A stretch of DNA of 5,472 bases from an uncultured Eggerthellaceae bacterium (GTDB lineage: Bacteria > Actinomycetota > Coriobacteriia > Coriobacteriales > Eggerthellaceae). Positions 1 to 5,472 of the stretch are shown in pieces. The position numbers and the translations under genes are program-made. The stretch lies in contig CAMOUE010000148.1 of the NCBI GenBank assembly GCA_946626265.1, positions 1 to 5,472 on the forward strand, given 5' to 3'. A model generated the notes under the pieces. The model was not told where the DNA came from. It worked only from the letters and a program-made list of their open reading frames with translations, and made no database searches. The stretch's first letter is position 1. Each line of letters begins with the position of its first letter.

Positions 1-1662
1 GCTCCCGCGAAGCGCGCGAGGACGCCCCGTGCGAAAGCCGCCAAACCCGAGGCGTCCGACGAGGCCGGCATGCAACCGGCGAAGCCGGCGGACGACGCAG
101 GTGCGGAGAAGCCGGCGGACGAGGCTTTGGCCGAGCAGCCTGCGAAACCGAAACGGACGCGTTCGCGCAAGACCGTCATCGACGCGTCGTCCGAAAGCAA
201 AACCGCTGCCGGCGACTCCGGGGCCGACGAGGGCAAATCGTCGGGCGAAAAGGCCGCCGACGGCAAGAAAGCCGGCAAGCAGGCTTCGCAGCGTCAGAAC
301 GACCGTCAAAACGAACGACAGAACAATAGGCAGAACAACCGCCGGAACCGCCGGAACCGCCGCGATCGCGAAATCGCGCCGTCGGTGACGCGAGAGGAAC
401 TCGCCGAGCTCAAGGTGGCCGAGCTGCGCGAACGCGCGGCCGAGCTCGAGCTCGACGTCACGGGGCTCAAGAAGGCCGAGCTCGTCGAGGCCGTATTCGT
501 CGCGAGCGTGAAAGCGGAGGGCTTCCTCGAGGTCGAGGGCGTGCTCGATATTCTTTCCGACGGCTACGGCTTCCTTCGCACGAACGGCTACTTGCCCAGC
601 GAATCGGACTGCTATGTCGGTACGTCGCTCATAAAGCGGAACGGGTTGCGAAAAGGCGATTACATCTGCGGTCAAACCCGTCCCGCGCGCGAGAACGAGA
701 AATTCGCGGCGATTCAGAAGATTTCGACTGTGAACGGAACGCCGCTCGAAGAGCTCGGCAATCGTCCCCGATTCGCCGACTTGACGCCGATCTATCCTTG
801 CGACAGGCTCGTCATGGAGCACGGCAAGAACACGACGACGGCGCGTGTCATAGACTTGGTCGCGCCCATCGGCAAGGGGCAGCGCGGTTTGATCGTGTCG
901 CCCCCCAAAGCTGGCAAGACAACCATTTTGAAGGATATCGCCGCTTCTATCAGCGCGAACAATCCCGAAATCCACCTCATGTGCCTTCTGGTCGACGAGC
1001 GCCCCGAAGAAGTCACCGACATGCAGCGCTCGATCAAGGGCGAGGTGATATCGTCGACGTTCGACATGCCCGCGGACAACCACATCGCCGTCGCCGAGAT
1101 GGTGATCGAACGCGCCAAGCGCCTCGTGGAGAGGGGCGAGGACGTCGTCATCCTGCTCGACTCGATAACCCGCCTCGCGCGAGCCTACAACCTCGCGCAG
1201 CCCGCATCGGGCCGCGTTCTTTCGGGCGGCGTCGACTCCACGGCGCTGTACCCGCCGAAGCGCTTCCTGGGCGCGGCGAGGAACATCGAGAACGGCGGTT
1301 CGCTCACCATCCTGGCATCGGCGCTCATCGAGACGGGATCGAAGATGGACGAAGTCATCTTCGAGGAGTTCAAGGGCACGGGCAACATGGAGCTCAGGCT
1401 CGACCGCCAGCTCGCCGACAGGCGCATTTTCCCCGCCATCGACCCGGTTGCTTCCGGCACGCGCAAGGAGGAGCTGTTGCTCGACAACCAGATGGCGCCG
1501 CTCATCTGGGCCGTCCGCAGGCTCCTTGCGAACTTGAACAATACGGAGCGCGCCATGGACATGCTGATAAAGTCCATCAGGCAGACGGACGACAATACCG
1601 AGTTTTTGCTGCGCACTGCCCGCAAGGCCCAGCACAGCAAGTCTGAAACCCTCGAGCTCTAG
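1..1662 (+). CDS. rho: Transcription termination factor Rho, 5'-truncated by window edge
   Basis: RNA-dependent ATPase/helicase that forms a hexamer on nascent RNA and releases RNA polymerase. The frame is open to base 1 and the first 23 codons match the composition that follows, so the true start is upstream; residues below count from the in-frame Met at 70. Residues 1-74 are Ala/Lys/Asp/Glu-rich and disordered-looking, and 75-100 are an Arg/Asn/Gln-rich basic tract. A Rho_N helical domain lies at about 108-145 and a cold-shock-type RNA-binding domain at about 157-225 (GYGFLR at 165-170). The ATPase core carries P-loop PPKAGKTT (278-285; K280, K283), catalytic E310 in DERPEEV, Walker B D364, Q-loop near 383-394, R-loop K425 and arginine finger R465. 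All sit at a constant +99 offset from E. coli K181, K184, E211, D265, K326 and R366 (recalled alignment). The core appears complete and functional. Long N-terminal inserts are known in actinobacterial Rho proteins, where they add RNA binding. sppA follows after 20 nt. Confidence 0.97.
   Translation, partial: APAKRARTPRAKAAKPEASDEAGMQPAKPADDAGAEKPADEALAEQPAKPKRTRSRKTVIDASSESKTAAGDSGADEGKSSGEKAADGKKAGKQASQRQNDRQNERQNNRQNNRRNRRNRRDREIAPSVTREELAELKVAELRERAAELELDVTGLKKAELVEAVFVASVKAEGFLEVEGVLDILSDGYGFLRTNGYLPSESDCYVGTSLIKRNGLRKGDYICGQTRPARENEKFAAIQKISTVNGTPLEELGNRPRFADLTPIYPCDRLVMEHGKNTTTARVIDLVAPIGKGQRGLIVSPPKAGKTTILKDIAASISANNPEIHLMCLLVDERPEEVTDMQRSIKGEVISSTFDMPADNHIAVAEMVIERAKRLVERGEDVVILLDSITRLARAYNLAQPASGRVLSGGVDSTALYPPKRFLGAARNIENGGSLTILASALIETGSKMDEVIFEEFKGTGNMELRLDRQLADRRIFPAIDPVASGTRKEELLLDNQMAPLIWAVRRLLANLNNTERAMDMLIKSIRQTDDNTEFLLRTARKAQHSKSETLEL
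81..122 (+). repeat. Direct repeat in rho low-complexity N-terminus
   Basis: The 15-mer GAAGCCGGCGGACGA occurs perfectly at 81-95 and 108-122, 27 nt (nine codons) apart and in frame. It encodes the repeated KPAD(D/E) unit of the Ala/Lys/acidic N-terminal extension of Rho. It is best read as in-frame expansion of a disordered segment rather than an independent element. Confidence 0.75.
340..362 (+). repeat. 9-nt tandem repeat encoding Arg-Arg-Asn in Rho
   Basis: CGCCGGAAC is repeated at 340-348 and 349-357, with a partial third copy at 358-362. It is in frame and gives R-R-N-R-R-N-R-R. This is the most basic part of the Arg/Asn/Gln tract just before the Rho_N domain, and a likely nonspecific RNA contact surface (inference). 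Confidence 0.75.
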
Positions 1663-1682
1663 GGTTCAAAAGGAGATCCGAC

Positions 1683-2792
1683 ATGCCTACGGATGACAAC
1701 TACTGGGGCAATCCGCAAGCCCCAACGAGCCCTTCGCAGGGAGGCGCTGCGCAACAGGCGGCTCCCTTCGCGCAAGCCGCGACGGCGCCGCCCGGCACGA
1801 CCCAACAGGCGGCTCCCTACGCTTCGGCGTTTGCGCCTGCGCCGGGTGCGCCTGCCATGCAACCTCAACAGAAGGGTCATGGCTGGATCATCGCGATCGT
1901 CGTAGTGGTCGCACTGCTCGTATTCGCCTTGGCGGCCATGAAATCGTGCAGCGATTCCATCTCGAGCATGAGCTCGTTGGGCACCGTCGGCGGGTCGAGC
2001 CTCGATGCGTTGAACGAAGACGCGATCGCGATCATCGACATCGCAGGCACTATCCAGTACGACGGCAGCGCTTGCAGCCCCGAAGGGCTCAAGGAGCTGC
2101 TCGACGAGGCGGAAGAGGACGATTACGTGAAAGGCGTCGTCCTCCGCGTCGACTCCGGCGGCGGTACCGCGACCGCAGGCGAGGAGATGGCGGCGTACGT
2201 GCGCGACTTCTCCAAACCGATTGTCGTGTCGAGCGCTTCGATCAACGCGAGTGCGGCCTACGAGATATCCTCGCAAGCCGATTACATATTCGTCGCGAAA
2301 TCGACGGAGATAGGCGCCATCGGCACGGCCATGCAGCTGACCGACCTCTCGGGCTTGCTCGAGAAAATCGGCGTCAACATGGAGACGATCGTGTCTGCCG
2401 ACGAAAAGGACTCGTCGTACGGCTATCGTCCCCTGACGGACGAAGAGCGCGCCTACTACCAGGGGATGATCGACCAGATCAACCAGGTGTTTCTCGAGAA
2501 CGTCGCCGAAGGGCGCTCCATGACCCTCGATCAGGTCAAAGAGCTGGCAACCGGCATGCCTTTCACGGGCATCACCGCCGTCGAGAACGGTCTGGCGGAC
2601 GAGATCGGCACGCGTGAGGACGCCGTTGAGAAGGCGGCCGAGCTTGCGGGCGTGAGCGATTACACGACAACCGACCTGTACTTCTCCTCCTACGATATTT
2701 CCGATCTCGCCTACCTGTTCAGCGAGGACCAGTCGAAGTACGAGACCCTTCTGGGTCTTCTGAGCGAGAACCAAGGACCGCGCTTCAAGTAG
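1683..2792 (+). CDS. sppA: Signal peptide peptidase SppA-type, membrane-anchored S49 serine protease
   Basis: Family role: membrane-bound Ser/Lys protease that degrades cleaved signal peptides and other membrane peptides on the extracytoplasmic side. The 369-residue length fits the short single-domain Gram-positive form. The ATG at 1683 has a good Shine-Dalgarno AGGAG (1671-1675) 7 nt upstream. Residues 1-66 are a Gln/Ala/Pro-rich, probably disordered, cytoplasmic tail. W68-M86 is one transmembrane segment. The S49 domain covers about 108-320, with LRVDSGGG (G159-G161, usually SPGG), the nucleophile S190 in NASAAYE, and the general base K242 in ADEKDSSYG. The S190-K242 spacing of 52 equals that of the B. 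subtilis SppA dyad (S147/K199). RPLTDEER, the MPFTG segment and GLADEIG are further family landmarks. The acidic C-terminal tail after about 325 is unassigned. Odd points are Ala-Ala after the nucleophile, where most relatives have Gly-Gly, and Gly in place of the usual Pro at 159. It lies between rho and metG and is probably co-transcribed with both. Confidence 0.9.
   Translation: MPTDDNYWGNPQAPTSPSQGGAAQQAAPFAQAATAPPGTTQQAAPYASAFAPAPGAPAMQPQQKGHGWIIAIVVVVALLVFALAAMKSCSDSISSMSSLGTVGGSSLDALNEDAIAIIDIAGTIQYDGSACSPEGLKELLDEAEEDDYVKGVVLRVDSGGGTATAGEEMAAYVRDFSKPIVVSSASINASAAYEISSQADYIFVAKSTEIGAIGTAMQLTDLSGLLEKIGVNMETIVSADEKDSSYGYRPLTDEERAYYQGMIDQINQVFLENVAEGRSMTLDQVKELATGMPFTGITAVENGLADEIGTREDAVEKAAELAGVSDYTTTDLYFSSYDISDLAYLFSEDQSKYETLLGLLSENQGPRFK
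1752..1822 (+). repeat. Imperfect 20-nt direct repeat in sppA N-terminal tail
   Basis: Two 20-nt copies at 1752-1771 and 1803-1822 differ at one base. They are in frame, 51 nt (17 codons) apart, and each encodes QQAAP(F/Y)A. They form part of the Gln/Ala/Pro-rich tail preceding the membrane segment of SppA. Confidence 0.75.
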
Positions 2793-2823
2793 GGTGGGGT
2801 ACGAACCGCATTCATTGAGAACC

Positions 2824-2829
2824 GAGGAA
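2824..2829 (+). promoter_or_regulatory. Ribosome binding site that fixes the metG start
   Basis: GAGGAA lies 6 nt upstream of the ATG at 2836. A GTG at 2794 opens the same frame 14 codons earlier, but it sits 2 nt after the sppA stop with no good Shine-Dalgarno at a suitable distance. The extra residues (MGYEPHSLRTEERP) also resemble no synthetase N-terminus. The site therefore favours the 2836 start. Confidence 0.7.
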
Positions 2830-2835
2830 CGACCA

Positions 2836-4857
2836 ATGTCCAACAACGAAACGTTCGAGCGCCAGAGCTGGCCTGCCCGCGCGGTGGTGACCGCCGGCAT
2901 GCCCTATGGCAACAAGCCGCTGCATTTCGGCCATATCGCAGGCGTGTTCGTGCCTGCCGATTGCTATGCGCGATTCCTGCGCGATCGAATCGGCGCCGAG
3001 AACGTCAGGTTCATCAGCGGCACGGATTGCTTTGGTTCGCCGATTGACGAGGGGTACCGCAAGCTCGTCGAGGCGGGCGAGTTCGATGGCACGATCGCAG
3101 AATACGTGCAACGCAACCACGACGCGCAGAAGGCGACTCTCGACGCGTACGATATCTCGCTTTCGATATACGAAGGGTCCGGGATCGGCCATGCGGGCGA
3201 ATGCCAGCAGAACCTGTCGGAGAACATCATCCGCCGCCTCCACGAGAACGGCTTCCTTCACAAACGCTCGACCATGCAGTTCTACGACGCCGAGGCGGGC
3301 ATATACCTGAACGGGCGGCAGGTGCAGGGGCGCTGCCCCGTGCAAGGGTGCAAGTCCGAGCATGGGTATGCCGACGAATGCGACCTCGGCCATAGCTACG
3401 CCCCCGAGGAGCTCATAGCGCCGAAATCGTCGGTCACGGGCACGGTGCCCGAGATGCGCCCGGTCGAGAACTGGTATTTCGACCTCCCCGCGTTCAAGGA
3501 TTTCCTGCGCGGGCACGTCAAGGGGCTCGAGGAAGACCCCGACATCCGCGCCATCGTTCCGCAGACATGCGCCGAGTTCCTCGGCGCTCCGATCATATAC
3601 GTGAAGAACGACGAGCGCGAGATGCTCGAGGCGGTTGCCGAGAAGCTGCCTTCGCATGTCGTTCGCGACCCCGAGAAGGGAAAGGCGTCGTTCGAGGTGG
3701 AATTCGAGACCATCGAAGACCGCGATACCGCCCGGGACGTGCTCCGCTCGGCGGGCTTGCGCTTCCGCACGGGCAAGGCGCTCGTGCCGTTCCGCATCAC
3801 GGGGAACATCGAGTGGGGCGTCAAGGCCCCCGTAATCGACGGGGTCGAGGGCTTGACGGTCTGGTGCTGGCCCGAGAGCCTGTGGGCGCCCATCTCGTTC
3901 ACCATCGCGGCCAATGACGCTTTGGGTTTGCCCGAAGGCTCCTGGCGCGATTTCTGGTGCAGCGAGGATGCGGAAGTCTACCAGTTCATCGGGCAGGACA
4001 ACCTGTATTTCTACGGCGTGGTGCAGCCGGCGCTCTGGGAAGCGCTGCGTCCAGGCGACGTGTTCTTCCACGAGGCGACCGACCGTCCGCTCAAGCAGAC
4101 GAGGCTCATCGCGAACTACCACGTGCTGCTGGGCAACAAGAAGGCGTCGTCGTCCGGTTCTGTGAAACCGCCTACGGCAGACGAGCTTCTCGAGCACTAT
4201 ACCCAGGCGCAGCTGCGGGCGCACTTCCTCGCACTCGGGCTCGGCCAGAAGTCGGTGGGCTTCAAGCCGAAGGCGTTCGATCCCGACGAGAAGGTGCGTA
4301 ACGACACGCGAGTCGCGGACCCGGCGCTCAAGGAGTCGAAGCTGCTGTCGAACGTGTTCAACCGCTTGGCGCGAAGCGTCCTCTACGAGGCGAAGCGCAA
4401 TTTCGACGGGGCCGTTCCTCTCGATGCGCCCACGCCGGCCGTTGCCGAGCGCGCCCATAAGGCGCTTGCGGATTACGATCGCACGATGAAGCGCGCCGAG
4501 TTGCACACGATCATGTCGATCATGGACGAGTTCATCCGCTATGCGAACAAGACGTGGGCAGATGGGATTTCAGCTGCCGAGGCCCTGGAAGTCGCCGGCG
4601 ACGACGAGGCGACTGCGGCAAGGCGCCAGGAAGCGCGCCGCCAGGTGCTCGCCGACGCGTCGTATCTGCTTTGGATCTGCACGCTTCTCATGCATCCGGT
4701 CGTTCCGGCGGGATGCGAGGACATCTGCGAGAAACTCCAGTTCGACCGCGATGCGTTCTTCAGTTGGGACCATGCGTTCGAAACGCTCGCCGAGCTCGAT
4801 TCGCAAGGCGAGGAGCATGCCGTCGCGGAGTTGCCGCCCCGCTACGACTTCTTCTAG
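2836..4857 (+). CDS. metG: Divergent methionyl-tRNA synthetase (class I aminoacyl-tRNA synthetase)
   Basis: Predicted to charge tRNA-Met with methionine in the cytosol; 673 residues from the ATG at 2836. The Rossmann domain begins with GMPYGNKPLHFGH, the HIGH-type motif at H30-H33, and D64 in GTDCFGS matches E. coli D52. The connective-peptide zinc knuckle is C167-x4-C172 then C182-x3-H186. A block of about 70 residues (about 246-318) is inserted before GNIEWG (323-328), where ordinary MetRS is shorter. The second signature, normally KMSKS, reads KASSS at 436-440. The helical anticodon-binding domain keeps N509 and R513 (E. coli N391, R395) and a Trp (W574) comparable to W461. No C-terminal EMAP/Trbp111-like tRNA-binding domain is present. 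Pocket positions L13, Y260 and H301 of E. coli appear as M22, F355 and Y393. It is either the organism's divergent housekeeping MetRS or a second, specialised MetRS-like enzyme. The family call is firm but exact substrate behaviour is uncertain. It probably shares a transcript with sppA. Confidence 0.85.
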   Translation: MSNNETFERQSWPARAVVTAGMPYGNKPLHFGHIAGVFVPADCYARFLRDRIGAENVRFISGTDCFGSPIDEGYRKLVEAGEFDGTIAEYVQRNHDAQKATLDAYDISLSIYEGSGIGHAGECQQNLSENIIRRLHENGFLHKRSTMQFYDAEAGIYLNGRQVQGRCPVQGCKSEHGYADECDLGHSYAPEELIAPKSSVTGTVPEMRPVENWYFDLPAFKDFLRGHVKGLEEDPDIRAIVPQTCAEFLGAPIIYVKNDEREMLEAVAEKLPSHVVRDPEKGKASFEVEFETIEDRDTARDVLRSAGLRFRTGKALVPFRITGNIEWGVKAPVIDGVEGLTVWCWPESLWAPISFTIAANDALGLPEGSWRDFWCSEDAEVYQFIGQDNLYFYGVVQPALWEALRPGDVFFHEATDRPLKQTRLIANYHVLLGNKKASSSGSVKPPTADELLEHYTQAQLRAHFLALGLGQKSVGFKPKAFDPDEKVRNDTRVADPALKESKLLSNVFNRLARSVLYEAKRNFDGAVPLDAPTPAVAERAHKALADYDRTMKRAELHTIMSIMDEFIRYANKTWADGISAAEALEVAGDDEATAARRQEARRQVLADASYLLWICTLLMHPVVPAGCEDICEKLQFDRDAFFSWDHAFETLAELDSQGEEHAVAELPPRYDFF

Positions 4858-4913
4858 GGTTGTCGGGCGTCTACGTGCAGATGTGGCCGAAGTTCCATGA
4901 AAACTGTCCAGTC

Positions 4914-4942
4914 TTCATAATTCGAGGTAAAAGCGGTAAAGT
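4914..4942 (+). promoter_or_regulatory. Tentative promoter for the downstream secreted-protein gene
   Basis: TTCATA (4914-4919) and TAAAGT (4937-4942) are separated by 17 nt, each matching four of six consensus positions. Alternatives in the same gap are a CATAAT box (4916-4921) without a good -35 partner and TTCACA (4985-4990) without a good -10. A promoter somewhere in 4858-5039 is plausible, because the gap is the only long one and the gene after it encodes a different type of protein. The exact boxes are weak. Confidence 0.25.
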
Positions 4943-4954
4943 GGCTGTCGGCTC

Positions 4955-4972
4955 TTCCGAACGTAATCGGAA
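4955..4972. repeat. Perfect inverted repeat in the intergenic gap
   Basis: TTCCGA (4955-4960) and TCGGAA (4967-4972) form a perfect 6-bp inverted repeat around a 6-nt loop or spacer. No T-run follows, so it is not a convincing intrinsic terminator. It lies 67 nt before the start codon of the downstream gene and just downstream of the tentative promoter boxes, so it could be an operator or a 5' UTR hairpin. The left arm could also pair with TCGG at 4948-4951. Confidence 0.5.
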
Positions 4973-5039
4973 TGTCGCGTCATCTTCACAATTCAGTGGT
5001 ACGCTTTATTCGCGAAAACCGGAAACGGAGGACGTGTTT

Positions 5040-5472
5040 ATGATTCGAATCGCTCAGTTTGCAGGCGCAAAGATCGGCGCCGTCGCAGGGGCAGCCGCCT
5101 TGTCGGCTGCGCTTGCCTGTTCCATCGCGCTTCCCGCAGAGCCAGCGCTCGCCGTCACGGCCGCAGAGAAAGAGGCCGAGGCGCAAAGCGCGTTGGTGCA
5201 GCTCAACGCAATGCAAGAGACCCTGAACCAGGCTTCTGCCAACTATTACCAGTGCTTGTTCGACTATCAGACCGCCGTTACGGCCCGCGATGCCGCCGAG
5301 AAGCGCGTCAACGAGCTGACGGCAGAGATTTCGGAAATCCAAGGGCGTCTCGGGAACCGCGCACGCGACATGTACCGCGAGGGCTCCGCCTCGGTGGTCG
5401 ACGTGCTGCTCGGCTCCGCCTCGTTCAAGGAGTTCACGAACAACTGGGATTTGCTGAACCGCATGAACCAGG
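5040..5472 (+). CDS. Secreted coiled-coil protein, PcsB/NlpC-P60-like N-terminal half, 3'-truncated
   Basis: The reading frame starts at ATG 5040 behind a strong Shine-Dalgarno GGAGG (5027-5031, 8 nt spacing) and runs open to the window edge; 144 residues are visible. Residues 1-38 form a Sec signal peptide: R3 and K11, a hydrophobic Ala-rich core at about 12-31, and a likely cleavage site after A36-L37-A38. Residues about 40-105 are a Gln/Ala/Glu-rich helical coiled coil. RARDMYREGSASVVDVLLGS (107-126) then F129-K-E-F matches the 'MY..G..S..D.LL.S.SF..F' pattern of the coiled-coil domain of PcsB-type peptidoglycan hydrolases. In that family the coiled coil controls a C-terminal NlpC/P60, CHAP or M23 hydrolase domain, which would lie outside this window, so catalytic identity is unproven. 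The likely role is cell-wall remodelling at division (inference). The gap upstream suggests its own promoter. Confidence 0.8.
   Translation, partial: MIRIAQFAGAKIGAVAGAAALSAALACSIALPAEPALAVTAAEKEAEAQSALVQLNAMQETLNQASANYYQCLFDYQTAVTARDAAEKRVNELTAEISEIQGRLGNRARDMYREGSASVVDVLLGSASFKEFTNNWDLLNRMNQ

Noticed and set aside
70..72. ATG at 70 as the true rho start, with GAGG just upstream
   Set aside because: The same frame is open to base 1, and the upstream codons have the same Ala/Lys/acidic composition and GC-rich third positions. A start beyond the window is more likely.
2794..2796. GTG at 2794 as the metG start
   Set aside because: It lies 2 nt after the sppA stop with no well-placed Shine-Dalgarno. 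ATG 2836 has GAGGAA at the right distance and gives a normal synthetase N-terminus.
1659..2900. Minus-strand open frame (413 codons) opposite sppA
   Set aside because: It covers the sppA coding region and the junctions on both sides. Its composition is Arg-rich shadow sequence with no motif.
2812..4506. Long minus-strand open frame (564 codons) opposite metG
   Set aside because: It lies antisense to a clear MetRS. Its product is Arg/Leu/Glu-rich with no recognisable domain, as expected from the codon bias of a high-GC gene on the other strand.
4858..4915. Intrinsic terminator directly after metG
   Set aside because: No stable stem followed by a U-run was found in the bases after the stop codon. 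Termination, if any, may be Rho-dependent, which cannot be judged from sequence alone.
5109..5120. Possible lipoprotein signal (Ala-Leu-Ala-Cys, residues 24-27) in the last gene
   Set aside because: The -3 position is Ala instead of the usual Leu and the Cys falls inside the hydrophobic core. The AxA site at 36-38 fits a normal signal peptidase I cleavage better.
4986..5342. Minus-strand open frame opposite the last gene
   Set aside because: The plus-strand frame from 5040 has a strong ribosome binding site, a signal peptide and a family-like coiled-coil motif, so this is its shadow.

Overview
The window is a compact, high-GC, all-plus-strand stretch of bacterial chromosome. It looks like an actinobacterium, most plausibly a gut coriobacterium (Eggerthellales/Coriobacteriia). 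The grounds are strong G/C third-position codon use, a Rho factor with a long Ala/Lys/Asp then Arg/Asn/Gln-rich N-terminal extension, and a secreted PcsB-type coiled-coil protein. The taxonomic call is inference from style, not from a database match.

Layout: (1) 1-1662, transcription terminator Rho, whose 5' end lies outside the window. (2) 1683-2792, a single-domain membrane-anchored signal peptide peptidase of the SppA/S49 family, 20 nt after rho. (3) 2836-4857, a divergent methionyl-tRNA synthetase-type class I aminoacyl-tRNA synthetase, 43 nt after sppA. (4) 4858-5039, the only sizeable intergenic gap, with a perfect 6-bp inverted repeat and weak promoter-like boxes. (5) 5040 to the window end, the start of a secreted coiled-coil protein resembling the N-terminal half of PcsB/NlpC-P60 peptidoglycan hydrolases, cut off by the window edge.

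The short gaps and the lack of visible terminators suggest that rho, sppA and metG can be co-transcribed, giving a housekeeping cluster (transcription termination, membrane-protein and signal-peptide turnover, translation). The fifth gene is set apart by the gap and probably has its own promoter.

No mobile element, CRISPR array, rRNA or tRNA was seen. The most interesting item is the synthetase. It keeps the HIGH-type motif, the zinc knuckle and the anticodon-contact residues of MetRS. However, its KMSKS loop has become KASSS, three residues known to shape the methionine pocket are all changed, and it carries an insertion of about 70 residues in the catalytic region. The long Rho N-terminal extension and the unusual active-site surroundings of SppA are secondary points of interest.
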